DNA from: Clostridiales bacterium
GTDB lineage: Bacteria > Bacillota_A > Clostridia > Saccharofermentanales > Saccharofermentanaceae
DNA: 50,545 nt
Reading direction: 5' to 3'
Assembly (NCBI GenBank): GCA_017537905.1
Contig: JAFYJX010000036.1
Location: 1 to 50,545, forward strand
Positions 42,871 to 50,248 of this stretch are shown here, piece after piece. The notes beneath the pieces are model-generated. The model did not search any database, was not told the origin of the DNA, and saw only the letters and a program-made list of their open reading frames with translations. A program made the translations under genes and the position numbers. Every line of letters starts with the position of its first letter. Within the stretch, counting starts at the first letter, position 1.

Positions 42871-43380
42871 TTAGTCCTTATCATCACGCGGCTTAAATGC
42901 TGGTTTGTCAGACGGAGGTAATTCCTCATCAAAATCATCTTGAACAGATGAACCGGATTTACCGAGAGGGGTCACCTTAACTGTTCCGACATAAAATGAA
43001 TTGTCTTCCAAAGTCTCGTTTTCATCATCATTCGATACTTCAGAAATATCAGGTTCGTCTGAATGAACGTCATCTTCTTTCAAAAGAGAAAAACCGGGGT
43101 TATCCGGATAATCGCTCTCTGTTTCCTCCCAATAACAACTGGCAACTTCCTTACGCTGGGAACCGCTTGTTGCCTTCATATAATATTCTGACGCTATATA
43201 TTCACAATATTCACGGCCTGCATCGTCGATACGGCAGTCATATTTGGGATTTCCCGTATATTGGAACTTAGATCCGACACTGTCACCGATATTGTTAGGA
43301 GCAAGAAAAACACCAATGATAAATGTAGCTATCCCGATTCCCATAAGAGGCGCTAACAGAACTGCAATAAAGGTCATCAT
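42871..43380 (-). CDS. Single-TM acidic membrane protein coupled to zinc-ribbon gene
   Basis: 169 residues from the ATG at 43380, which overlaps the stop of the zinc-ribbon gene (ATGA) after a GGGAGA site; the longer frame lies inside that gene. One N-terminal membrane span (residues 3-28), then a soluble part with four Cys-spaced residues (YDCRIDDAGREYC) and a strongly acidic tail ending in KPAFKPRDDKD. Function unknown; translational coupling suggests that it acts with the partner encoded upstream. Confidence 0.65.
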   Translation of the reverse strand: MMTFIAVLLAPLMGIGIATFIIGVFLAPNNIGDSVGSKFQYTGNPKYDCRIDDAGREYCEYIASEYYMKATSGSQRKEVASCYWEETESDYPDNPGFSLLKEDDVHSDEPDISEVSNDDENETLEDNSFYVGTVKVTPLGKSGSSVQDDFDEELPPSDKPAFKPRDDKD

Positions 43381-44591
43381 AACTCTCCCTGCCTCCTGTT
43401 CATAAAAGTAAACAGAGATGGTTTCTGGGTTAGAGTCAGGCTCTTGAACAGACCTTTCAGGCGCCTGAATCCGATCATAAACGGACATACCCCGGCAAAA
43501 ACAAAACAAAAGATCAGATACAGCCAGTCTGTGTAGTCAGGGTCTTCTGCTATCATTACTGCCAACTCATTTAATACATAGTTGGTAAAATAGAACGCCA
43601 GGACAGTAAGCACAACACTTAATAATACATATAAGGCTAAGACGAGTTTTCCGTTCCAGGGCACTCCGCACACAACTTTTCCGGTCTGTCCGTTTACCAA
43701 AACCGTGTTATATTTGCCCTTATAACGATACGAGATAAACCACGCAGGGAACATGGCATACCAGACACCATCTTCTATAATCTCCGTCTCATGGTACGAA
43801 GACAGGATCCTGGGTGTTACTTCACTGTCTACACCCTTCTTAACATAGTCTTCGAACATGTCCTTTGCACGTTTTCTGACAATCTCACTGGCTTCTTTGT
43901 AATCCGCATCGCAGATATCAGAATAGAAACCGAGAAGATAACTCTCATCAAATGGCACCATATCCGCCATTTTAAAAGGCTCGAGCCTTTCAGAACTCTC
44001 GTTTGAAAGGACCGCAGATGCATCTACAGGCAGATCATGCAGTTCCATCAAACCGGATCTCGCATAATAAACAGGTCTGGAGTTTTTACTTCCGTCCGAC
44101 ACAGCGCCTACAACTGCTACCGACCCATAATGGTCTGCATTGAATACCCAATAAGGAATGTATATTCCACGCACATTTTCAGCCTTAAAACGCTTGATCT
44201 TACGGGGAACAAAAACACCTTTTTGGAATTCAGCTTTTACGTTATTCAAAGCTTCTTCCTTGGTTATCTTAAAAGGAATTATGGTTTCGGGTCTTTTCTG
44301 TTTGATTATGCGGCTGAAGACTACAGACGGAGCACCACAGAAAATGCATCCGGTAGAAGCTTCAGTACCATTAATGATTATCTGCCCTCCACAGCTGCTG
44401 CAGCAATAGACATAACTGTCCATGTACTCTTCATCGTCTATGTGTTCAGGCTTGATCTTCTCGAGGACATCTTTCCCATACTCTTCAATGTCTTCGGGAA
44501 CAAAACTGCTTCCGCAAAAATCACAAACAACTTTCTGGGTCACCGGATCAAACTTAACCGGTCTTCCGCAATTCTTACACGTGGCTGCCAT
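43377..44591 (-). CDS. Double zinc-ribbon membrane protein
   Basis: 404 residues. Two zinc ribbons lie at the N-terminus: CKNCG...CDFCG (Cys5, Cys8, Cys23, Cys26) and CCSSCGG...CIFCG near 63-86. The middle (about 100-300) has a conserved PYWVFNADHYG segment and several beta strands ending in WYAMFPAWFISYRYKGK, the last of which is typical of this family. Two membrane spans follow at about 320-345 and 358-382. Family function is unknown in Clostridia. The adjacent gene is translationally coupled. Confidence 0.7.
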   Translation of the reverse strand: MAATCKNCGRPVKFDPVTQKVVCDFCGSSFVPEDIEEYGKDVLEKIKPEHIDDEEYMDSYVYCCSSCGGQIIINGTEASTGCIFCGAPSVVFSRIIKQKRPETIIPFKITKEEALNNVKAEFQKGVFVPRKIKRFKAENVRGIYIPYWVFNADHYGSVAVVGAVSDGSKNSRPVYYARSGLMELHDLPVDASAVLSNESSERLEPFKMADMVPFDESYLLGFYSDICDADYKEASEIVRKRAKDMFEDYVKKGVDSEVTPRILSSYHETEIIEDGVWYAMFPAWFISYRYKGKYNTVLVNGQTGKVVCGVPWNGKLVLALYVLLSVVLTVLAFYFTNYVLNELAVMIAEDPDYTDWLYLIFCFVFAGVCPFMIGFRRLKGLFKSLTLTQKPSLFTFMNRRQGEL

Positions 44592-44672
44592 ACTATCCCT
44601 CTTTCATTCGCCGGAATGTTCCCGCGAACCCTTCTAACCACTATTATTCCACAATTTGCGGGTATGTGCACA

Positions 44673-45305
44673 TTATTTAATAAAAAGCAGCATCTTCCCT
44701 CTCTCGAGGCTCTCAAATGTAACTCCGCCCTTTTGCTGATAGTAGGGGCTGTACACTTTCTCGAAATGAATTCCCTGCAAGTCTTTCTCTACATATTTGA
44801 AGCCATATTCAGTGATCTCATCGATCAGTTTCTTATATGTATACTTACACTTCTTTTTATTCTTATCCCTGAAATTCGAGAGGTGGAACGGCAGCACTGC
44901 GAGAATACCGCCTTCCTTCAATGTTCTTTTCGCCTCCTCGACCATCACAAAACGGTGAAGGCCGTCATAAGGTTTTCCTTCGCCATGAAATATGTCTGCA
45001 TAAAGGACCAGATTGAAAGTATTATCATCAAATTCATGACGGCAGTCTTCTCTGCCTTCAGCCGTAATAATGCAGCTGACCTTCTCGTTCTTCGCCTTCT
45101 CATCAATGTAATCAAGACACTGTTTGTTTATGTCAACAGCGTATACTTTGCACTTCTGGTCAAAGGCATATGCCGCTGCGAATGAATATGTTCCGGCACC
45201 GCACCCGTAATCAAGGATCACCGGATCAGGTACATTCAGCATCGATGAAAAGAGCTCCGCACCCTCTGTCTTCTGCCAGTTATTTACATCATCGAAAATG
45301 CTCAT
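44673..45305 (-). CDS. Class I SAM-dependent methyltransferase
   Basis: 210 residues from the ATG at 45305, preceded by GGAGAC; the longer frame would overlap the upstream regulator gene. SAM-binding motif I is VILDYGCGAGTYSFA, with an acidic residue in YAVDINKQ at the second strand, and NLVLYADIFHGEG and AKRTLKEGGILAVL as later strands. Target unknown. It follows the XRE regulator by 13 bases and is presumably its co-transcribed partner. Confidence 0.88.
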   Translation of the reverse strand: MSIFDDVNNWQKTEGAELFSSMLNVPDPVILDYGCGAGTYSFAAAYAFDQKCKVYAVDINKQCLDYIDEKAKNEKVSCIITAEGREDCRHEFDDNTFNLVLYADIFHGEGKPYDGLHRFVMVEEAKRTLKEGGILAVLPFHLSNFRDKNKKKCKYTYKKLIDEITEYGFKYVEKDLQGIHFEKVYSPYYQQKGGVTFESLERGKMLLFIK

Positions 45306-45318
45306 ATTCCGTCTCCAA

Positions 45319-46023
45319 TCAACCTTCAGTACAGATGTAAATATCCATGTACCATACACCATCTTTTTCATATTCATGTTCAAAACAGCCGATAACGTCT
45401 TCTGTCCTTCTCATGCAGATATTGTTATCATTCAGGTAGTCCATGATGATCTTGTATCCTGCCGGAATTCTCTCAAAAGGCTGAATCTGTGGTTCTTTCA
45501 CGGTTATCACCGCATACTTGGCCTCACTGTTCTGACAATATTCCACGCCGGAACAATTCGTCTGGAAACCTTCCGGAAGAACGTAAGCTGCCATATATCC
45601 GTGAAGCCCGAATCTCATCTGCTGCTCCTGGGAAACATAAGGAAAATCCCACCCTAAGAGCTTTGCATCAGGATCTGCTGCAAGAAGCCCGCTCTTTCTG
45701 CCCCATTCCTTCATATAGTTCAGCACATCGGCTTCAGGATTCGGCGATATCATCACATATCTGGCCATCCTGAAAGCAGGTACTTTGCGGATAGTTACCT
45801 CAGAATATATCTCATCCTTTAACGAAATATCTCCCCTGACCAGCGTATCCAGATTGCACGAAAACAGCGTACACATATCAACGAGCTTATTAAGTTCAGG
45901 TGTTACCTCATTTGATTCCCATCTTGATACAGTCTGCCTGCTGACATTCATCTTCTCGGCAAACTGCTCCTGATTCAGCCTGTTGATCTTACGCAAATAT
46001 TGAATATTACTGCCTAAACTCAT
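45319..46023 (-). CDS. XRE regulator with GyrI-like effector domain
   Basis: 234 residues. The helix-turn-helix is residues 1-65 (GSNIQYLRKINRLNQEQFAE, then SRQTVSRWESN). Residues about 75-230 are an effector-binding GyrI/AraC-type beta domain (VTIRKVPAFRMARYV, then MRFGLHGYMAAYV, YAVITVKEP, GYKIIMDYL). GyrI-like domains bind small lipophilic ligands or drugs. It probably regulates the methyltransferase behind it. The 165-base upstream gap holds a promoter and a hairpin. Confidence 0.87.
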   Translation of the reverse strand: MSLGSNIQYLRKINRLNQEQFAEKMNVSRQTVSRWESNEVTPELNKLVDMCTLFSCNLDTLVRGDISLKDEIYSEVTIRKVPAFRMARYVMISPNPEADVLNYMKEWGRKSGLLAADPDAKLLGWDFPYVSQEQQMRFGLHGYMAAYVLPEGFQTNCSGVEYCQNSEAKYAVITVKEPQIQPFERIPAGYKIIMDYLNDNNICMRRTEDVIGCFEHEYEKDGVWYMDIYICTEG

Positions 46024-46062
46024 ATTTGATCTCCCGTCTGTTAGATTATTTTCGGCCGAATC

Positions 46063-46088
46063 GCTGAACGGATAGTTTCCTGTTCAGC
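46063..46088 (-). promoter_or_regulatory. 5'-UTR hairpin of the XRE regulator gene
   Basis: Arms gctgaac (46063-46069) and gttcagc (46082-46088) with extra GGA/TCC pairing. It lies between the likely transcription start and the ATG, so could affect translation or be an operator. Confidence 0.35.
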
Positions 46089-46094
46089 AGCCTG

Positions 46095-46123
46095 ATTATG
46101 ACACACGGTAATTTACATGTACA
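46095..46123 (-). promoter_or_regulatory. Putative promoter of the XRE regulator
   Basis: Minus-strand CATAAT (46095-46100) with TGTACA (46118-46123) as -35 and a 17-base spacer. TGTACA lies inside the palindrome TACATGTA (46114-46121). Confidence 0.4.
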
Positions 46124-46188
46124 CCACTTGTAACGTGCTTATCGGGGAGATTATGTCGCACAGACTTTACATTTTATCGTTTGCTGCA

Positions 46189-46953
46189 TCAGCAAGGCAG
46201 ATTATTTTCGATCCACTTGGCGACACCGTCTTCATCGTTTGAAGATGTAATACCATCAGCTATTTCCAAAACTTCACTGATAGCATTGGATACGGCTATT
46301 CCCGTTCCGCATATCTTCAGCATATCGATGTCATTTTTATCGTCACCAAAGGCAACTATCTCATCAAGATTCACGCCGCTGATTCCGGACATGGCTTTAA
46401 TAGCTTCGATCTTTCCGGAACCTTCGGGAAGAAAAGCATACCACTTCTCGCCCCTGTAGCACTGAAGTTTGCAACAGGCCTCATCTGCTATCGTTCTGGC
46501 GATTTCTTCATCCGGAAGTTCGGCTACGATCTTATTTGCCCTGCACTTTAATGGCTCGTTATATTCACAGTAAACCGCTTTATGAAGTTTTTCCGATTCT
46601 GAAATATGCTTGCTGTTCCAGTAAACCGTTTTTCCGACAGCGACCGTGATCTCCGCATCAGGCTTTTCCCTGAGCAAAGCCTGTACGATCTTATTCGTTT
46701 CATCTTCTGAAAACTCACAGCTGTAAATACAATTTCCGTTTGAATGAATAAGCGTGCCGTCTGTCGTTATCTCATAATCTGGTTTAAGCATCTCGATGTA
46801 ACGCTCAGCACCGATCCAATATCTAGCAGTCGCGATCGCGAAAAGGATGCCCTGCTCCCTGCAGCGCTTCAAAACATCGAGTGTATACTCCGAAATGCTT
46901 CCATCGGACTTAAGCAAAGTGTGATCTAAGTCAGTGAGAATCAATCTATGCAT
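46189..46953 (-). CDS. Cof-type HAD phosphatase (HAD-IIB)
   Basis: 254 residues. Motif I is LTDLDHTLL; motif II is ATAR; the basic residue is in EGSGKIEAIKAM (Lys) and motif IV in AFGDDKNDIDML. The long insertion between motifs II and III is the HAD-IIB cap, which defines sugar-phosphate or nucleotide phosphatases of the Cof group. It starts immediately after the GNAT stop (TAG-ATG). Confidence 0.93.
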   Translation of the reverse strand: MHRLILTDLDHTLLKSDGSISEYTLDVLKRCREQGILFAIATARYWIGAERYIEMLKPDYEITTDGTLIHSNGNCIYSCEFSEDETNKIVQALLREKPDAEITVAVGKTVYWNSKHISESEKLHKAVYCEYNEPLKCRANKIVAELPDEEIARTIADEACCKLQCYRGEKWYAFLPEGSGKIEAIKAMSGISGVNLDEIVAFGDDKNDIDMLKICGTGIAVSNAISEVLEIADGITSSNDEDGVAKWIENNLPC

Positions 46954-47403
46954 CTACTCTACGGTCCACTCCGTCCAATCTATGTGATTGTATTTCATCA
47001 CTTCGTCTGCATCTGAAGGTTTCATGCCGAGTTTCTGATAGAACGGTACGGCATTCTCATTGGCTATAAGATAAATAGCTATATCTTTCTCGCCGCCGGC
47101 AAGCTCATGCGCCTGCTTCATCAATCTGCTCGCAATACCCTGCCGTTCGTAGTTTCTGTCTACACCGAGATCCGTAACATATAACCAATAACAATAATCC
47201 GTCAGCCCGAAAAGAACACCAACCACAAGGCCTTGTTCGTTTCTTGCAACGAGGCTTATGGTTACATTCTTTACTAGCTTGGGAATTCTTTCCTCAAAAC
47301 GTTCCTTCGGATACTGAGATCCGAGGTCTGTCCTTTTCAGGAATTCAATATATTCTTCCGCAGAAATGCGTTCTTCTCTAATTGTTATGTTCTCATTTTT
47401 CAT
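46954..47403 (-). CDS. GNAT family N-acetyltransferase
   Basis: 149 residues. GNAT core: LYVTDLGVDRNYERQGIASRLM with the Arg-x-x-Gly-x-Ala acetyl-CoA loop, then AIYLIANENAVPFYQKLGMK. Acceptor unknown. Stop and the HAD start are adjacent, so the pair is co-translated. Confidence 0.9.
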   Translation of the reverse strand: MKNENITIREERISAEEYIEFLKRTDLGSQYPKERFEERIPKLVKNVTISLVARNEQGLVVGVLFGLTDYCYWLYVTDLGVDRNYERQGIASRLMKQAHELAGGEKDIAIYLIANENAVPFYQKLGMKPSDADEVMKYNHIDWTEWTVE

Positions 47404-47438
47404 GGAACAATTATAACATTCATCAACCTTTGAATTTG

Positions 47439-48494
47439 TTATTCTGATTTTTGAAAGTCATCCAGATTAAGTTCTTTCTTAAGTTCTTCCTTCGTTGGCA
47501 TATAGGGCAAGTATTTTGCAGCGAAAATCTGCTTATTATCTTCCGGCAAAGTATATTCGACCAGAGTATCGCTTTTGTCCGCACATAACACAATTCCAAT
47601 AGGAGGGTTGTCTCCCTCGTTCATCATATTCCGGGTATAGTAATTCACATACATCTGCATTTGGCCGATATCCTGATGAGTAAGATCTCCGATCTTCAAA
47701 TCCACAAGAACAAAACACTTCAAATAATAATTGTAAAAGACCAGGTCGATGTAGAAATGACGGCCATCAATATCAAAGTGTTTTTGTCTTGCAACAAAAG
47801 AATAACCTTTTCCGAGTTCGAGAAGAAATTTCTGCAGATGATCAATAAGAGCCTGCTCCAGATCGGACTCATAAAAATGCTCATTTGCAGGTAAATCTAA
47901 AAACTCTAAAACATATGGATCCTTTATTATCTGCTCATATTCAGGTTTGGGTTCAAGTTTATTTATTTCATCCGCCACGCTTTCTTTGTCTTTACTTGCC
48001 AATATACGCTGATAGTAAAATGAATTAATTTGGCGGTCCAACTGCCTTGAACTCCAACCACAAGAGATTGCTTCTTCAATATAGAATGTTCTGGCAGCCT
48101 CATCTTCAACTCTCATAAGGCTGCGATAATGAGTCCAACTCAATTCGCTACGCAGTGCGTAGCGATTTTGAAATACTCTATAAAACTGTCTCATGTTTTT
48201 CAAATTTGCTATTGTATATCCCTTTCCGAACTCAGCTGTAAGCTTATCAGACAAATACTGAAGTAATTGTTTTCCATATGAAGCACGCTCGTTTTCGCCA
48301 CATACTTCATATATCTTTTTCCCGATATTCCAATAGGCAATGACCATAGCTGAATTCACAGCTTTATAAATCTCTCCTTGTGCTTTTACAATATAACTTC
48401 GCACCGTATCATAAGTTTCCTGAATTATCGGATTGCAATTATTGTTATCCTGATTTGTAACACTTAGCTTATTCTTAGCTACATCTCTTTCCAT
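47439..48494 (-). CDS. DUF1016/YhcG-type PDDEXK nuclease-domain protein
   Basis: 351 residues. The N-terminal DUF1016 part has SAMVIAYWNIGKKIYE, YSDKLTAEFGKGYT-type start, LRSELSWTHYRSLMRV and EEAISCGWSSRQLDRQI. The C-terminal nuclease-like fold has GKGYSFVARQKHFDIDGRHF, then YIDLVFYNYYLKCFVLVDLK, where an acidic residue and a D-x-K take the place of the usual E-x-K. Relatives are found near restriction-modification and defence loci and are proposed DNA endonucleases. Here it stands alone, with a lower GC look than neighbours, so it may have been acquired. SD AAAGGAG lies six bases before the ATG. Confidence 0.87.
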   Translation of the reverse strand: MERDVAKNKLSVTNQDNNNCNPIIQETYDTVRSYIVKAQGEIYKAVNSAMVIAYWNIGKKIYEVCGENERASYGKQLLQYLSDKLTAEFGKGYTIANLKNMRQFYRVFQNRYALRSELSWTHYRSLMRVEDEAARTFYIEEAISCGWSSRQLDRQINSFYYQRILASKDKESVADEINKLEPKPEYEQIIKDPYVLEFLDLPANEHFYESDLEQALIDHLQKFLLELGKGYSFVARQKHFDIDGRHFYIDLVFYNYYLKCFVLVDLKIGDLTHQDIGQMQMYVNYYTRNMMNEGDNPPIGIVLCADKSDTLVEYTLPEDNKQIFAAKYLPYMPTKEELKKELNLDDFQKSE

Positions 48495-48584
48495 GCTTGA
48501 CTCCTTTCCATAGCATAAACAAATTGGACTTATTCTTTATGTGAACATTTGTTCTTTTCTTGGAAAGATTCTAACATAGAAGAA

Positions 48585-48620
48585 CCCCCATTAATGGGAC
48601 ACTTGTCCAACTAATGGGGG
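48585..48620 (-). terminator. Terminator downstream of tRNA-Ser
   Basis: CCCCCATTA (48585-48593) pairs with TAATGGGGG (48612-48620), with an inner GGACA/TGTCC stem; minus-strand reading continues TTCTTCT. It is 16 bases after the tRNA 3' end. Confidence 0.6.
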
Positions 48621-48635
48621 TAACTTCAAAAATTA

Positions 48636-48726
48636 TGGCGGAGACGGAGGGATTCGAACCCTCGTGCCAGTTGCCCAGCAAACGCATTTCGAGTGCGCCC
48701 CGTTATGACCACTTCGATACGTCTCC
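48636..48726 (-). tRNA. tRNA-Ser, anticodon CGA
   Basis: The minus-strand transcript starts GGAGACG and ends CGTCTCC-G-CCA, so the acceptor stem pairs perfectly and CCA is encoded. The anticodon loop is CUCGAAA with anticodon CGA, flanked by a CGCA/UGCG stem. The T-loop reads GGGTTCGAATCCC. A long variable arm (GCTGGGCAACTGGC) fits a class II serine tRNA. It decodes UCG. Confidence 0.95.
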
Positions 48727-48788
48727 GTGCGCGCCTTATTGTAAATGATTACTCCTGATTATTCAACTGAATAAGCAGTGTAACAATG

Positions 48789-49352
48789 TTACAGTGCGCC
48801 AAATCTTATGTTTTTACGCAATTCTTCGCTTGCTTCTTCGCCACAGAGGAAACCTACCAAAGCAAGACCGAAATCGACTGATGTGCCCATGGCCTGGCTC
48901 GTGATAATGTTGCCATTGACGACTACTTTTGAGTCTTCTATGACATTGGCGCCTTTGGACTTAAGCTCATCCCAGAAACCGGGATTACATGTTGAATCCT
49001 TGCCGCTAAGAAGTCCAAGGCCTGCAAAAACAGTGGGAGCTGCGCAGATTGCTGCGATGCCCTTGCCATGTTCATTAAACTTAACGAGGTTTTCCTTCAA
49101 AACCTCACAGGCATTGAGGTTATTTGTTCCCTTAACGCCGCCCGGAAGGACCAGGAGATCATATTCGTCGAAGTTTATATCGCCGATAAGCTTATCTGCT
49201 ATGATCTTAACGTTTCTGGAAGCTGTTATTTCGAGCGAATCCATAATGGATACGACATCAACATCCACCTTTGCTCTTCTCAGCAGGTCAACGGGTGTGA
49301 TTGCCTCGACCTCTTCACTGCCGTCTGCGATAAAAACTGCAACTTTTGCCAT
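48789..49352 (-). CDS. DJ-1/PfpI family protein
   Basis: 187 residues. The nucleophile elbow is AAICAAP with the reactive Cys near 100, and the conserved Glu is in SEEVEA (residues 13-18); LLVLPGGV is the third strand. Members act as glyoxalases, deglycase-like or chaperone proteins; the substrate cannot be fixed. It starts 15 bases after the mntP stop on the same strand, so it probably shares the manganese-controlled transcript. Confidence 0.92.
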   Translation of the reverse strand: MAKVAVFIADGSEEVEAITPVDLLRRAKVDVDVVSIMDSLEITASRNVKIIADKLIGDINFDEYDLLVLPGGVKGTNNLNACEVLKENLVKFNEHGKGIAAICAAPTVFAGLGLLSGKDSTCNPGFWDELKSKGANVIEDSKVVVNGNIITSQAMGTSVDFGLALVGFLCGEEASEELRKNIRFGAL

Positions 49353-49367
49353 AACAAACCTCCGATA

Positions 49368-49970
49368 TCAAAGGCCGAAAATGCCTTTCACAAATACTTC
49401 GATTCCGATAAGAATAAGTATAACACCACCGATAATGGTTGCGATGCTCGAGAACTTATTTCCGATCTTTTTGCCGAAGAGCAAGCCTATCAGGCAGATC
49501 ACGAGGGTAACTATGCCGATTATCAAAGATGCGGCAAATGCTTTAATTGCCGAATAATCCGAGATCGTGAAACCGACAGAAAGAGCATCGATCGAAGTCG
49601 CTATGCCCTGAACAATGAGCGCTCCGAATGTAAGCTTTGCTGCAGGCTGATCTTCCGTTTCCTTCTTTTCGCCCTGCTTTCTGTCCTTAATGCCTTCTAT
49701 TACCATCTTTCCGCCAATGAAGAGCAGCAAGATGAGAGCAATCCACGGGATATATGTCTTAAATGAATTGAAGATTCCCTCAACTGTCGTGATCAGGAAC
49801 CAGCCGATCATAGGCATCATCATCTGGAATATCGCATAAACACCGGCTATCATGAGCATCCTGCGCTTACGCATGTTCGGTTCGATTATGCCGTTTGCGA
49901 TCGAGACCGAGAAAGCATCCATGGCAAGAGCTGCGCCCAGAAGCACTGAATTGATTATAAGTTGAACCAT
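49368..49970 (-). CDS. mntP: Manganese efflux pump MntP
   Basis: 200 residues from the ATG at 49970, six bases after GAGAGGA; a longer frame runs back into the riboswitch and is rejected. Six membrane spans form two repeated halves: LLGAALAMDAFSVSIANG and VQGIATSIDALSVGFTI each carry the Asp-containing metal motif (AMDAFSV, SIDALSV) typical of MntP. It exports Mn2+. The upstream yybP-ykoY element should turn it on when manganese is high, so this is a manganese-detoxification unit. Confidence 0.96.
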   Translation of the reverse strand: MVQLIINSVLLGAALAMDAFSVSIANGIIEPNMRKRRMLMIAGVYAIFQMMMPMIGWFLITTVEGIFNSFKTYIPWIALILLLFIGGKMVIEGIKDRKQGEKKETEDQPAAKLTFGALIVQGIATSIDALSVGFTISDYSAIKAFAASLIIGIVTLVICLIGLLFGKKIGNKFSSIATIIGGVILILIGIEVFVKGIFGL

Positions 49971-49990
49971 TTTCCGTCCTCTCTGCCCGG

Positions 49991-50028
49991 GCAAAAAAAT
50001 AACCCAAGGCTCCAATTTACGCCTTGAG
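49991..50028 (-). terminator. Riboswitch-controlled terminator
   Basis: Minus-strand CTCAAGGC (50021-50028) pairs with GCCTTGGG (50003-50010), followed by TTATTTTTTT. Its left arm shares the UCAAG used by aptamer stem P1, so the two structures compete. Confidence 0.88.
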
Positions 50029-50117
50029 TCTCGCAATGGAAGAATAAGCCAGGTTTCAAACCAGTATGTTGACTTAAACAACGCGTTACAGCGTCTGCTA
50101 CTCCCTCAATGGTCAAG
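49991..50117 (-). ncRNA. yybP-ykoY manganese riboswitch
   Basis: The transcript begins CUUGACC and contains the conserved blocks GGGAGUAGC (minus strand of 50097-50105), GUCAACAUAC (50064-50073) and GCGAGAC (50028-50034). The closing stem P1 is CUUGA with UCAAG. It precedes mntP, the typical gene for this class. The 3' strand of P1 overlaps the left arm of the terminator, so manganese binding should free mntP transcription. Confidence 0.92.
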
Positions 50118-50146
50118 ATTTTAGCAACGAGGGCCGAGTTAGTCAA
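50118..50146 (-). promoter_or_regulatory. Promoter of the riboswitch-mntP transcript
   Basis: Minus-strand TTGACT (50141-50146), 17-base spacer, TAAAAT (50118-50123). The start would fall close to the first base of aptamer stem P1. Confidence 0.8.
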
Positions 50147-50197
50147 TTGAAACTTTATTATTAATAATATTAATAAGCACACGCGCAAAAAATGTTG

Positions 50198-50203
50198 TAT
50201 AAT
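50198..50203 (+). promoter_or_regulatory. Putative -10 of the XRE regulator at right edge
   Basis: TATAAT 45 bases before the ATG. No clear -35 at 16-18 bases. Promoters here are divergent from that of mntP. Confidence 0.4.
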
Positions 50204-50248
50204 AAGCAACCGCAAAAGAAACGCTACTTGAAACATCAGGAGGCCACT

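Noticed and set aside
44037..45185. 382-residue plus-strand open frame
   Set aside because: It runs antisense across the zinc-ribbon gene, an intergenic region and the methyltransferase gene; composition and lack of motifs mark it as a shadow.
47439..48726. Mobile element inserted at tRNA-Ser
   Set aside because: A DUF1016 nuclease gene lies next to the tRNA, but there is no integrase and no direct repeat of the tRNA 3' end nearby.
48808..49766. Two long plus-strand frames over the DJ-1 and mntP genes
   Set aside because: Antisense to two clearly recognisable genes, with no start signals.
49955..50236. 93-residue minus-strand frame
   Set aside because: It lies over the riboswitch and promoter and has no ribosome site; the conserved RNA blocks explain the sequence.
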